NCBI RefSeq assembly: GCF_040869045.1
Contig: NC_090319.1
Span: forward strand, 267,422,897 to 267,486,896
DNA length: 64,000 bases
From: Eurosta solidaginis
Lineage: Eukaryota; Arthropoda; Insecta; Diptera; Tephritidae
Direction of reading: 5' to 3'
The notes under the pieces were generated by a model. The model did not search any database. It saw only the letters and a program-made list of their open reading frames with translations, and was not told the DNA's origin. Below, one piece after another: positions 12,370 through 24,548 of this stretch (positions within the stretch are counted from its first letter, which is position 1; each line of letters begins with the position of its first letter). Position numbers and translations under genes: made by a program.

Positions 12370-14000
12370 ATATCGATAGTAGATATTTAATGATGTGACG
12401 TTATACGATATGATCTAATATTAAGTGCTGATGGTTATCAGCATCTGGTATGATTAATTGATTAAATTTTATGATGTTTGTAATGTGGTGAAATTTTCGT
12501 CGGTTTGGTGCCGTATTGCATATATTATTTGTTCTGTGATGGAGTAAAGTTTCAATTAATTTTATTGATGGGAGTAAACTTTCAGTGATGTGATGTGATA
12601 TGATCCGGAAGTTAAATGGTATGATGTGATGGTGAGGAGTTATGAAGTTATGTGACATGTAGGTAAGAAAAAGGTTCTAAAAGTATTGATAAACTTTAGG
12701 CAAAGTGACAACATGATACTAAGTTAACTTCCGTGAAGCGATGCGATGTGACGATTATAACAAAGTTTATATTGTGATGATGTGCCGATAAGTAAAAGGG
12801 TTTTAGTTCTGCAAGAAAACTTTAGGTGACGTGATATGTAAGTTACTTCTGCGATAAGTTAAGCTTTATGATGAAATGTGATGTGATATGTCGATAAGAT
12901 AAATGGTTTAATGGTGCGAAAGAACTTTAGGTAAAATGATATAATATCACATGTAAGTTAACTTGTGTGATGTGACGTGACGATGAGACCAAGTGATCTG
13001 ATATGTCGGTAAGTTGTTAACTTGTGTGAGGTGATGTAATTATGAGATCAAGCTATACGATGTGATATATGGGTAAATTAAGGGGTTTAAGTGACATGAT
13101 ATGATAAGGAAGTCAACTTATTTGAAATAAAGGCATGATGAGAGCAAGCCTTATGATATCGAGTAATGTGATATGTCGGAATGTTAAAAAGGTTGAATGG
13201 TGCGAAGAAACCTTAAGTGATGTGAAGAAGTGATGCAAGGAATAGACCAAGCTTTGTTGTGATTTGATTTGATATATCGGTAAGTTAAAGGGTTTTAATG
13301 AGAAACTTTATGTGACGTGTGATATGAACGAAAGTTGACGTGATGTGATGATGAGACCAAACTTTATGATGTGATAATGGGACGAAGAATCTTTAATTGA
13401 CGTGATATGATACGTAAGTCATTTTGTATGATGTGGTGCGATGGTGAAGCTTTACGGCTATAGTGTGTTTGAATATATCTTGACGCGAAGTGGCGTTATT
13501 TTTGTAAACAGATGTTATAATATATGTAACAAATTGCAATGAGCTATGTCTGGCGATGTGAATTTATGCTATGTAAATTTTTTTGATGTATTGTTTCATA
13601 CGAAGCTTGCTGTGATATATAAGAAATTATGTTATGAAGCTTTATGTGACATTATATGATATGATGTAATGTTAAACGCAATAGTGTGATCTTATAAAAA
13701 TCATGTGATATTCATATGGTTATATGATTTAACGAAAAATTGTATGTAATATAAGTTACTGTGTAGTTGAAGGTGTAAAGTGAATTGATCGGCTTGATCA
13801 TTGATTGATTGTTCTATTTTACTTAGTAACTCTAAAAAGTTTTTCTCTAATTAACAGTAGGTAATTAAAAGAAATTCGATGTGATGCAACATCATATGCT
13901 GTTATGTGATTAAAAGAGGTAGAAGGTGATTTAATTGGTTGAATGTTTTTCTAAATTAACATAATGTAATAGAAAATAGCTGTGATGTAATATCATTTGC
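12370..14000. repeat. Satellite-like array built on GATGTGATATG, unit about 112 bp
   Basis: GTGATATG, GATGTGATG and variants occur throughout. Between about 12720 and 13450 a longer unit repeats in tandem: (T)TAACTTGTGTGATGTGATG, GATGAGACCAAGCTTTATG, TATGTCGGTAAGTTAAA, GGGTTTTAATGGTGCGAAG, AACTTTAGGTGACGTG. Unit starts lie near 12724, 12843, 12958, 13018 (short unit), 13113, 13222, 13333 and 13418. The flanks (12370-12720 and 13450-14000) hold only the short GTGATRTG words, as if older. Confidence 0.75.
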
Positions 14001-14185
14001 AGTGATGTTAACCCTGTAGTAAAAAAAAGTCAATTGCAAAAAAACAACTAGCTTATAAATAGTTATTTTATAGCAATTGTAGGAAATAAAGCACTTTAAG
14101 CACACTGGCGAATAACTAACGTCTAACTACACACTAAGTCATGCAAAGGAATCCAAAATTGGTAAAGTTATTTAAAATGTCAATG

Positions 14186-14221
14186 TGGTAACACGGATGG
14201 CCATGACAACTATCAGCTGTT
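14186..14221 (+). promoter_or_regulatory. Housekeeping-type core promoter motifs before the 14318 ORF
   Basis: TGGTAACACGG at 14186-14196 is close to Drosophila core-promoter motif 1 (YGGTCACACTR). CAGCTGTT at 14214-14221 matches the E-box-type core motif. In Drosophila these occur together at TATA-less housekeeping promoters. They lie about 100 bases before the first ATG. Confidence 0.4.
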
Positions 14222-14317
14222 TTATGCAAGCAAAAGAAAATTAAAATTTGCAAAAGTGACGCACGTTTGTGAAAATTTTGAATTAATTATAAAAAAGTGA
14301 GTATTAAAAGCTAAAAT

Positions 14318-14620
14318 ATGTTGAAAAAAGATGCAAGTGTTAAAAATCAGCGTAGGTTAGTAAAAAAACAAAAAGAAATTTACTTAAATAGGCTAACAGT
14401 GACTGATACAACAAATGCGGTAACAGCGCCAGCTGCACCGGCATTTGATAATTCGGTACCTCATTTTTCCGGTCATGATTTTCACTTTGATTTTCAAAAA
14501 ACTGAGCTACAAAAATCATTAAAAGATAAGCTACAAGCATTATATTTTAAATATAATCCCTCGCGAAAGTTCTTCGAAGAGCTTTTGCAAATCTTAAATG
14601 AGGAAAATTATAGTCTATAA
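14318..14620 (+). CDS. Small hypothetical protein, 100 aa, family not recognised
   Basis: An ATG-to-TAA open frame of 100 codons. The N-terminal 25 residues are Lys/Arg-rich and predicted helical. An Ala/Pro/Thr linker follows (about residues 30-45). The C-terminal third (residues 64-100, LQALYFKYNPSRKFFEELLQ and beyond) is amphipathic. This C-terminal pattern faintly resembles a short helical module seen near the start of some insect transposon-derived proteins, a memory-based and weak inference. Promoter-like motifs lie about 100 bases upstream. No close polyadenylation signal is evident. It could be a small host gene, the first exon of a longer one, or an element fragment. Confidence 0.45.
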   Translation: MLKKDASVKNQRRLVKKQKEIYLNRLTVTDTTNAVTAPAAPAFDNSVPHFSGHDFHFDFQKTELQKSLKDKLQALYFKYNPSRKFFEELLQILNEENYSL

Positions 14621-14639
14621 TTAATTATAATAAGGAAGC

Positions 14640-16725
14640 TGGTTTATATGTAGTCAAAAAGTAGCCATTGGTTATTTTTTTGGTTGAAAAGTAGTTAGTT
14701 AGTAGGTGGTGTACATCTCATGCAGAGGTAACCATAACCGTCCGGATTCCGGCCATCGTCGAACAAAAATAGTTAGTCCGCGTATATGAAAATTTACAGT
14801 AAATATACAGCTCTAGTTGATTGGTAAGCAACTTAAAGTTACTTTTACGTTAGATACTTCTCCTGCAGGGAAGTTATAAGGTGCAATTAAAAACAACGTC
14901 GCTACCGTGGAAAGGGATACTTGTAATATGTTGCAAATCATACCTATGATATTTTCGGAAGTGATGTCTTGCGATGCAATGCAATGAGTACTGATGGAAT
15001 AATTCAGTTTTGATCTGAATTGATCAGCAATATTTATTAACAATAAATTGAATACATTTATCATACATCAAGAAGATAGAGGTATTTTAAACAAGATTTT
15101 GAATGTCAGGGAGTTTATAAAAAAGCTCGTATTGATTATGTTCTACCTCTGCTAAATATTATAATGAAGACAGCACCATTATCGTGTTAGAGAACGGCAT
15201 TAAGCTCTCGTTTGTAATATAAATTCGTTTGGTGTTATATTTCTTAGCTTAGTGAATGTTTATTATGGCGCTCATATTGCAAAGAGTTAATGATGATCAG
15301 AAATTTATTTCATTTTAAGAGCAAAAAAGAGAGTAAAAGATCGAGAGACAGATGGGAGCGCTAGTTATGAATGACTGCGTACGTGTTTTGAAAGCATTGG
15401 TGCAAGTGTAGAAAACGAAATTGCTTGAAGGCCACTGGCTTAGTCAATGTCACAAAGTAAGTTGTGATTGTGCTTTTGCTGCTTGATTATGAATCAAATA
15501 TACACGTGAATGTGCTTGCAGAATACTATAGAAATGAGTCTATTAATTATTATATCTCGAGAAGTTGTAAAATTGACTTAATAGTTTAGTTATTAGAATG
15601 GTCTGAATAGCGAAATTATAAAATGATATTGCGCGATGTTTGGCGTCAAAAAAGTTATATAACTTGTTAAGTTAGAAATTGGTCGCAAATAAAGGAAATT
15701 GGGTTTGGATTTTAAAAACATGTATAGTTTTAGTTAAATTATAATTAAATGTGATATCATTTTGCTGTTTCATATAATAAAGCTCCTTACCATTTCCTCA
15801 ACAATAGTTTTCGCTGCTTTCATTATCTTATTTGTAATGATGTTTCGACATTCTGCTTGACCTTCATAATAGCTTTTTAACATAATGAAGTCTATAACTG
15901 TTAACTAAACATCACTTAGTTTTTTCTATGTCCATCTGCAGCATCAGAAAGCTTTTTACCCCGCAATATACAATGTTATAGCATAAACTCATAAAACTCT
16001 ACTTCTCAAAGTAGAAGTGTACTCTTTTTGCCAAACTCTCACCAACATTTGACCAGCCCAGCTGGCCAATGTAAAGAAGGTTTCTTTATTTTATATTAAC
16101 ACTTTTCTCCAACGGAAGAGTTTAGTTCTACAGCAAACATGAAGCATGTCACTTCGTTGCTGCGATTTTTTTGTATAAGTGCAAAAAAAATGTATGTATA
16201 AAAAGAGTGCGTGTGAATGAAATGTGAATGTGAATGTTAATTAAATTTCATTTTCAATAAATTAATATCTGAGACTATATAAAATTCCTAGGGTCGTAGT
16301 ACCAGCAGAAAGTTTAAAAGATAATGTTGCAAAAATTTGCTCGCGCCGATATTGAAATTCCATACAGTGACTAGGATTAATGAATATTTTAGTGAGAGCA
16401 AGAAACTAAGAGAAAAACTAAGTTCACTAAAAATAATAAGAATAAGTTGACGATAAGCACATTATATGCGAGGAACTGAGGACAAAAGGTGAGAAATTTG
16501 TTAGAGTTTTTAATAAAAGAACATTGAAACAGTGAAATAAGAAAACAGAGAGACATATTTGTCTCAAGGAATTCACTCTGGGAAAAAAGTAAAGCAATAA
16601 AAGTTTGAATATTTAAATATAATTTAATTCAATTTGACCCCTGTGAGTTTTCCCTAAATCGTCATAAACCGGAACCAAAATTTATGTGTTATATTTTTGT
16701 CCTTGGTATTACCGTGGGTCTTGCG
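14640..16725. other. No gene recognised
   Basis: AT-rich sequence with no open frame above 85 codons and no recognised element. Confidence 0.5.
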
Positions 16726-16727
16726 GC

Positions 16728-17395
16728 AAATGAGAACAAGACTAGGTACTTGTCATCCAACAAAGAATCGGCACATTAGCGCTTTGGCAGCCACGTCACT
16801 GTTGACAAAAATAAATCCGAGACTGTGAAAGATTTCGTTTATTTGGGTATCATCATTATTGCAAAAGGAATGCCAGCTTGAAGGTCAAATGGAAAATAGC
16901 ACTTGCCAAGAAGTGCTTCTTTGAGCTGAGTAAGCAATTGCAAAGTAAAGTTCTCTCTCGACGAACAAAAGTCAGCATACCTGTCCTGATCACTGGTAAA
17001 TATGGGATGGCTCCTAAAGTGTCTGAATCAAAAGTTCTCCGTAAGATTTATGGTCCTGTCTCTGATGCCGACTGCTAGTATTAAGGGAAGTATATGAGCT
17101 TTATTCAGATGTGAAGATAGTGCATCCATTAAAAACCGAAAGACTTCGTTGGCTGGTAATGTTACGCGAATACTCGTAAACGCTCGGGCCAAAAAAGTAT
17201 TTCAGTCGACTCCGCAGTAGCGGAAGCAGAAGAAGGAGGAGAACTCTACTAAGGTGACAGAGACAGGTGGAGGGTCAAGAAAGTATTTCAGTCGTCACCA
17301 CAGTTGGGAAGCAGAAGAAGGGTTAGACCTCCACTGAGCTGGGAGAGCCAGGTGAAGGAAGACTTGACCTCCCTTGGTGCTCCCAATCGGCATCA
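16728..17395 (+). mobile_element. Decayed RTE-like LINE fragment (C-terminal region)
   Basis: It matches the C-terminal part of the RTE-like element at 40218-41540: ACAAGACTAGGTACTTGTCATC (Thr-Lys-Tyr-Leu-Leu-Ser-Ser), GATTTCGTTTATTTGGG (DFVYLG), TCTCGACGAACAAAAGTC (SRRTK) and AAAGTTCTCCGTAAGATTTATGG (KVLRKIYG). Many stops and indels are present. It ends near 17395 with GGTGCTCCCAAT, shared with the copy at 48385-49500, so these two belong to one subfamily. A segment around 17210-17290 looks locally duplicated (AAGTATTTCAGTCG twice). Confidence 0.75.
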
Positions 17396-17399
17396 CTTA

Positions 17400-19325
17400 T
17401 AGCAAAACACGAATAGCTAGCGTAACTTGTTACGTACTGGTGAGACCTCCGTGGATCGAGATAAGTGAAGTATCTTTCAATTCCCCATCTACTTATTTAA
17501 ACTCGGATACTGCAACAAGTCCAGCGCGTCCTCCAACTTCATTCAGCATAAGTAAGGGCTACTGTTGCAGGTCTTCAAATCCACATTTAGATAGAACTCT
17601 GCACATGAATATTTCTGCGGTATATTAATTCCGCAATGACTAACTTATTAATCATTTCGTTTAGGAGTAAGTCTTGTATATGGCGAAAAGCTCGCCTCAC
17701 AGTCCTGAGACTCACATGCTTTTCTTCCTTCTTCTATCTCATCTGCCAATCGCTGCCTCTTTTTTCTTGCTTGACGCAACTTGGTTCTTAATTCGATGGC
17801 GGAATCAAATCTATTTCGTTTCTCTTATCAACATCTATCTACTTTTCTGTGGTGCAATATCAATCTTAATGTCTGTAAAAGTTTAACAGTTGATCATCGA
17901 TTTTTTAAGACCACCTGTTCAACAAGGCGGGCTCAGCGTGCTCATATTAAATACCGGGAAAAATAATCCTTAGGTTCAGCAGCCTCTTTCTGTGGAAAGA
18001 TTATCGCTTATTTTTTAGGTGTCCCAGCTAGGTTCAAATACAACCGACAACTTCTATGGTGGAATGAAGTAGATAGTGGCTCCTAAGCTGCTCGGACACA
18101 TATTCGCTGTGAAATGACCTAGAGTGTTCAACGTGGTCAAACGTAATCGTTCCTGTGATTATAAGTCCAGTACCTAATTGGTAATAGTTACTAGAATTTA
18201 GCAAGGGTCTTTATCGTTACATTGATTTACTTTTATTTTCCCTTTTGCTTTGGTTCTAAGCTTTAATATAAGCAATAACTTGCTCGATTCTCGTTTTATG
18301 TTGCGCAGTCAGTGAGTCCATCGCACACCACAACAACACTTTTATAGTATTTTCATCGGCAACTGCAATCCAGCGATGTGCAACGTTGGGCGCTCTTATA
18401 CAAAAAGAATTCTATTGGCGTGAGTTAGCATAATGTAAACAGCAGGAACAACAACAAGTGATTAGCCATGCGCTAACTACACACTCTGCGGCATCAAAAT
18501 TTATTAGTGCTTTAGTTGGTTCACGTATTTTGTTTATTTATGTTTATAGTATCATATTTCTTAACTTTTTTCATGACCACCTTCTTTCTTAATCGAGCGC
18601 TTTAAGTCTATTTAAGCTCTAATGCCCTCAAACAAATTACATTAAATTGAATCCCTTTGAGCTACTCCTGCTGTGATCAGCGAAAAATTTTTTATGTCCA
18701 TTTTTACTGCAGCAAATAAGTGATGATGTTCCGCAATTTGCAGATTTGTAAGCAGCTGCCGCGTTTCCACACAGATTGTGCTATGACTACCGCTGGGTGT
18801 TTCCTGCCTTCAAACTCTGCATATTGCACTAATGAAGATTTTTAAGTGTTACTTTGATTCTTACAGTGATAATTGAAAATCTGAGCAAAAACGTCAGTGG
18901 TTACTTCCTTTGAACTACCTTAAAATGTTTTGAAGAATTGCCTCCCGTTGCGAATTGAATTTAACTTATTGAAGGCAAGCGTGCATGGTGGTGGGTAATT
19001 CCATGTATATAAAACAAAAGTACTGGAGGCAAAAAAACTAAAAGCCAGCTGATGACTCCTTCTACTAAAGTTGACTGAAAGCTTGGGAAAAATTATATTA
19101 AAGCATCTCACTGAGACTCGCGTAAGTCCATGGAAACCTCATAAAAAAATTGTATACAGGTTTTCGAGCTTTACCAGAAATTAGTCCAGATATCCTTTTT
19201 CATTGCGAATGCCCTTGTTAAATCTTATTACGTCCTAGTAGTCCTCAATGTACCATTTTCTGAGGATCGGTGTAAAACGCAATAACCTGTAATGATAATA
19301 GTAAGTACTCTCACTTAAGATTTGT
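17400..19325. other. No gene recognised
   Basis: Mixed sequence with short open frames (17374-17628, 17674-17966) lacking domains or conserved motifs. Nothing supportable. Confidence 0.5.
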
Positions 19326-19329
19326 TTAG

Positions 19330-19565
19330 CTTGAGAAAGAAGCTAGTTTCTCTCCCATCCACACATGGATATAAGGACCTTGAGGGCCTAGGGACCTTGT
19401 AGCCATTTCATATTCCTCGATTTGTCTTGGATTCTATTGCCTTTTAAGCGGCCTGGATTCCGATAAGGATTATTGCGTGGGGGTCGGGGTCCTTACTGTC
19501 CTATAGCAGTCTGGCTGCTCCTTCTATGGCATACACCTCCGCCTTGAAAACTCTGTATGAGTCAG
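19330..19565 (-). mobile_element. Decayed LINE RNase H fragment, minus strand
   Basis: Read on the minus strand, 19560 downward encodes FKAEVYAIEGAARLL, a stop, then a stretch ending in IQAA, a stop and KAIES. This matches the Glu and the SDSQAAIKAL-like motifs of RNase H in I/R1/LOA-type LINEs. Two stops and missing flanks show it is dead. Edges are approximate. Confidence 0.45.
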
Positions 19566-19839
19566 AAAGTGGATGCAATAGATTTACATGTAGATGTGAT
19601 ACCCAAAGAGCTTTCAAAATTAATGAAAAACTAAAACGAGGTGTTCAAATTATAGGCCGAAAAATACTCAGAGAAAGTTTTGAAGTCATCTTGAAATATT
19701 TCGCAATTATTTTAAAAACGATTTCGAAATATTGGAATGGTACAGAAATGAAACTTATCTCCACCACAATCCGGATATATTTAGTAACCAAATTATTTCT
19801 CGAGCTAACCCGATATGCTTCCGATATGGTCTCGGTATG

Positions 19840-20262
19840 ATCCTATAAGTCTCTAAATGGTCCCTATAATAGTGCCAAGATAGTCCCCAATTATATCATC
19901 TGAAAGCAATCCTGAAACTTTCCAAAAAATAGTCCGAAAATTTGCCGGAGATAGATAGTCCCGACATGATCAGGAAATAGTTCCGAAAGGGTCCCAAAAT
20001 TATCTGAAAACAATCCAGATATTACTAAAAGAGCATCCCGAAAAGCTCCGGTGATAATCCCGAAAGAAAAATAATCTGAAAATCATGAAAAGAAGACTCC
20101 TGAAATAATATACGGACAGCTCCAAAATGAACTGATTCCAAAAGCAATTTCAATATGATCTATAATGTCTAGGTGTGAACCCAAAAAAAAAATCCGAATC
20201 CTCTCGAAATGAGCCCAAAAATGATCCAAATTTTTCGGTGATGGCCCTCAGACTGGGTCGAA
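19840..20262. repeat. Degenerate minisatellite, GATCCCGAAATAGTCC-like (left part)
   Basis: Recurring 10-20 base words of the type AGTCCCGAAAT, ATCCGAAAAT and GGTCCCAAAAT at irregular spacing. The same array type resumes at 23485, on the other side of the fold-back element, so it was probably one array before insertion. Confidence 0.6.
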
Positions 20263-20490
20263 AAAAATTTGCTATTGTCCGCCCTAAATTTAGAGATTAT
20301 GTTGAGAGGGCTTCGGATTTTTTTTTTTTTTTTATCCTTCGAATATAGCCGAATCGTTTTAAAGTTCTATTTTTAAAATTGATATGTCATTATTTTGGCC
20401 TTGAGAAGCTTCACATTTCCGTTTAATGTCCTTTTCAGCTATGAAGTCGTTTTCACATGATTAGGTCAGCTAAAAAAGTTGTCCCCTTCT
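20263..20490 (+). repeat. Extra left-arm copy of the fold-back element
   Basis: It repeats the left arm of the 21729-23484 element: TTGCTATTGTCCGCC at the edge, GAGATTATGTTGAGAGGG, then the block around TGGCCTTGAGAAGCTTCACA to TCAGCTAAAAAAGTTG. It stops near 20490. The next piece of the same arm's interior appears at 21640-21728, so the copy is split by unrelated sequence. Confidence 0.75.
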
Positions 20491-20740
20491 TGATCCTTTT
20501 ATTCACTCCTCTCTCCGTCTTTTTCGCTTCATCTATCTTCATGTTCGTCTCATTCTATTTCTTTCTCAATCTCCTTCCCTTTTTCTCCTCTCTCACGTTC
20601 CTATCATTCTTCTTCATCCCTTATTGCCTGTCCCCGAGGGTGTTATTTATTTCGTTCAAGTCCCAGTCCCAGTCCCAGTCCCACTCCGAGTCTCAGTCCC
20701 AGTCCTAGTCCTAATCCCAGTCCCAGTCCGTGTCTGGTCT
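20491..20740 (+). repeat. Polypyrimidine tract and TCCCAG hexamer repeat
   Basis: About 160 bases are nearly pure C and T with few interruptions. From about 20659 to 20729 there follow 11-12 degenerate copies of TCCCAG or a close variant. The open frame across it (SQSQSQS) is a by-product of the repeat. Confidence 0.75.
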
Positions 20741-21640
20741 ACTTCCCGGAAAAAAGGATCGTAAATCCTAATATAGGCAAGTTTATATACCAAATTTCAG
20801 GCAAATGGAATAGGACGTATGTAAGTAGGTATGTGGGTATTATTAATTCATGTCTCTAATTCGGCTTCCAGGTTGATGCGACTAAATCGAATATCACAAT
20901 GAAAATTACTTTAGAGCTCTCAGCAACAGCTTTCATTTCATATCCATATTACCCACACATTCTAGGGGTATCCGGGTCCGTGTTTTGGCCTATATCTTGA
21001 TTCCCTAGTCACCAAACGGTGCAACATATTACTCTGTACTAAAGCACTCATCAACAGCTTTCTTTTGATATCCATATTATATAAACACATTCTAGGGGTA
21101 CCCGGGTCCACGTTTGAACAAAATCGACCGAGGCATCTCACTATAATATTAAAACGAAATGCAGATATTCGTTGCTTTTGAAATTCGGGTTAAGAATTGC
21201 ACATGGAACAAATAAAGACTCTCCTGAATTAAAAAAAATGTCTTAGTACTTCAAAATCACGGGCCCCCTCAGAAACCCAGGGTCGGGGGTAATCCCTCCC
21301 CGCCCCCCCTTATCGGCGGGCCTGGGGATGTGCTATACTTGATATCATTCGCCATAATATTTGTTATTGATATGCACGTTGTTTAATTAAACACCAACCA
21401 ATTACACGGAGGTATATCCGCACCACCTGAAAATGCCGGTGCGTATACATAGCATTTATTATTATATATAAACATATACAAAAATTTGCAATAAAATAAT
21501 ATTGCGACTATAAACTGAGATATAACCTATCCCATATTTCAAGGTAGACCAAACTACACACGGGGTGCAAAACAAATTTAAAATCGGTTCAGTAGTTTAG
21601 GAGTCCATCGCGGACAAACAATGTGACACGTGATTTTTAA
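20741..21640. repeat. Decayed interspersed repeat sequence
   Basis: Two blocks (about 20920-20975 and 21050-21105) with CACATTCTAGGGGTA(T/C)CCGGGTCC repeat each other. They resemble the CACATTCCAGGGTTACCC block in the long repeat at 35311-36645. Near 21585-21640, CGGTTCAGTAGTTTAGGAG and GACAAACAATGTGACACGTG form a motif common at the 3' end of dispersed insect elements. No coding capacity is seen. Confidence 0.45.
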
Positions 21641-21728
21641 ATATAAAGATAATAACACTATGCGGCAAAATCAACTTTTTTCTGGATAATGGGCAAAACC
21701 CACTTTTTTGTAGAGATTGAGGCTTAAA

Positions 21729-23484
21729 TAAAGTTGCTATTGTCCGCCCCTAAATTTAAAGATTATGTTGAGAGGGTTTAGGAAATATTTATTTATAATA
21801 ATTTTTTTTTTTTGATCCTTCGAAATACAGACGAAACGGTTTTTTCGTTGTAACTTGGGTATTTCATGTCCGATCTTTAATTTTGATATGTCATTATTTT
21901 GGCCTTGAGAAGCTTCACATTTCCGCTTAATGTCCTTTTAAGCTATGAAGTCGGTTTCACATGATTAGGTCAGCTAACAAAGTTGTACCCCCCTAATGTG
22001 TCCTTTTTTCCTTACCAAACGAAAGTACTTAAAAATTCAAGAAAATGTTGCTTTAAAACCATATTTCTTAAATAATATACAAAGAAGTTATATCACTTTC
22101 AATATTTATTGCAACTGTTATTTTACCTGATTCTTATTATACTTAGACCTGAAACTCATGATATTTTTAGAGGAAAAATTATTATTAGGGTTTGCATTAG
22201 AAAGTTAATAAAGATGTTCCAAATATCATGAATAGGGGAAGTCAAAGTAAATAAGTGAGTCAAACTTGTTGTTTCGTATTTATAATAATAAGACTATGCG
22301 ACAAAATCAACTTTTTTCTGGATATTGGACAAAACCCACTCTTTTGTAGAGATTGAGGCTTAAGCAAAGAAAGTACTGTCTCAGTTTTTCGAAGTTAGCC
22401 TCCAAAAAATAGATATCGGCTTTCGAATTTCGAAATTCTACATTTCGAAAATTTTATTTTTTTTTTTGTTAACGCGTTCTGCAAAATGAAAAAGTAAAAA
22501 TGTGGGCGTGGTTCGCTCTTTTCCCTTATTTGAAGGGCTGAATTCTTTTTTTGAGAAACTTAGTATAACAACTGTTATACAAGGTGAAAAATCAGAAGTC
22601 AGAGTCTCACTGTAGTCAGAAGTCAGAGTCTGACTTTTCCCCTCGTATAACAGCTGTTATACTAAATTTCTAAAAAAAAAAAAGAATTCAGCCCTTCAAT
22701 TAAGGGAAAAGAGCGGACCATGACCACATTTTTACTTTTTCAATTTGCTGAACGCGTTAACAAAAAATAAAATAAAATTTCGAAATGTAGAACTTCGAAC
22801 TTCGTAAACAGATATCTATTTTTTGGAGGCTAACTTCGAAAAACGGAGATAGCACATTGTTTACTTAAGCCTCCATCTCTACCAAAAAGTGGGTTGTGTC
22901 AATACCCAGAAAAAAAGTTGATTTTGTCGCATAGTCTTATTATTATAAATACGAAACAACAAGTTTGACTCACTTATTTACTTTGACTTCCCCTATTCAT
23001 GATATTTGGCACATCTTTATTAACTTTCCAATGCAAACCCAAATAATAATTTTTTCTCTAAAAATATCATGAGTTTCAGGTCTAAGTATAATAAGAATCA
23101 GGTAAAATAACAGTTGCAATAAATATTGAAAGTGATATAACTTCTTTGTTCATTATTTTAGTAATATGGTTTAAGAGCAATATTTTCTTGAATTTTTAAG
23201 TACTTTCGTTTGGTAAGGAAAAAAGGATATTTTAGGGGGATACAACTTTGTTAGCTGACCTAATCATATGAAAATGACTTCATAGCTTAAAAGGACATTA
23301 AACGGAAATGTGAAGCTTCTCAAGGCCAAAATAATGACATACCAATTTTAAAAATCGGACGTCAAATAACCAAGGTATAACGAAAACACCTTTTCCGCTG
23401 TGTTTCGAAGGATCAAAAAATTTTTTTTCCGAAACACTCTCTACATAATCTTTAAATTTAGGGGCGGACATTGGCAACTTTTTT
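21729..23484. mobile_element. Fold-back element, arms about 850 bp, 1.76 kb
   Basis: The right half is the reverse complement of the left half almost base for base, apart from small indels. The left edge AAGTTGCTATTGTCCGCC (about 21731) pairs with GGCGGACATTGGCAACTT (about 23464-23481). Inner edges are near 22600 and 22637, and the loop is about 35 bases. Two 18-bp palindromes (GTATAACAACTGTTATAC at 22563-22580, GTATAACAGCTGTTATAC at 22645-22662) sit symmetrically beside the centre. No transposase is encoded. Immediately to the left, 21640-21728 repeats the interior block found at about 22270-22360, so this copy lies inside or beside a second broken copy. It is a non-autonomous fold-back DNA element by structure; its superfamily is unknown. 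Confidence 0.82.
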
Positions 23485-23995
23485 TCTGTATGGGGACCAA
23501 CTCAGTCTAATGCCCTGCAATATTTGATAACTGATCTCCACATGAAATAGAAATGTCTCAGAAACTACACCAAAATAGTCCGCAAGCAATTCAGAAATAA
23601 TCTTAAAACTATCCAAAGAATTTATTTCGAAGTAGTCCGAAAATATCACAAGAAATTCGCTAATTGAGCTTAGTATCGAAATGAGTCAAAAATTATGCCG
23701 AAAAATTCCCGAAATGACCCAAAGGCAGCATTCGATGAATTGATCCCGAATCATTCCAGAAAGTTTCGCAAAATAAACCAAGAAGAGCCCCCAAATGTTC
23801 CGGAGATAAGACTGAAATTCGACCGATTGTCCCGAAATGGACCGAAGTCATCCGAAGTGGTCCCCATGTGATCCCGAAATGTTTCCAACATAATTGCGAA
23901 GTAAGCCTCAAATGCATTCCGATAACAACACCTATTTTATCGCGTAGTGATGCCCCTATGCTTCAGAAAGCCGTCTGAAGCCCGAAAACGATTCC
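23485..23995. repeat. Degenerate minisatellite, right part
   Basis: It continues the 19840-20262 array type, with words such as ATTCCCGAAATGACCC, GATCCCGAATCATTCC and GTCCCGAAATGGACC. The fold-back element separates the two parts. Confidence 0.6.
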
Positions 23996-23999
23996 GAAA

Positions 24000-24511
24000 G
24001 TATGATGGCTTGATTTCATTCCGTTCATGTTTAGGAAAAAAATCTCTTACAGAAAATTTGATTTTTATTTAAAAATTTTGGAAAAATTTAAATAACGTGA
24101 CATCAGGACGGACAAGACTTTTAGTTTAAGAACGCTCCTAACGTTTGATAGTTAAAATTTGAGATACAATATTAATGTTATTCTAAAAAGCAACTTCATT
24201 CGCTGGCTGTTATGTCACAAAATTGGTGCTTACAATATCGTTTTGGCTATAAATTAGATAGTTTCATTATATTTCTCTATATTACTTATATAGTTGGTAA
24301 AAATTATTATTCTAACTCATTATACAATACCAAACATTCTTATAAGTGGCATTTGGAAAGTTTTTTTTGATATGAGCACCGGCGATACACTGGCAGCTAA
24401 CGTCTTAAATTGTGATTAAACAGAAATATTTGTTTGGTCCATTCATTCTTATTCCCAATTACTTTTAACCCCTGGTTAATACATTAAACAATCCTTAGAT
24501 TTAATTTTTAG
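24000..24511. other. Upstream region of the ZP gene, no motif assigned
   Basis: AT-rich. The pyrimidine-poor TTAATTTTTAG at 24501-24511 could be a 3' splice site, which would make the first coding exon the second exon of the transcript. No TATA box or initiator can be placed confidently. Confidence 0.4.
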
Positions 24512-24548
24512 CACCAAGAAACAGAGAGCAATAACAAATCCTACAATA

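Noticed and set aside
20457..20708. Phe-rich ORF ending in SQSQSQ
   Set aside because: Product of the polypyrimidine tract and TCCCAG repeat.
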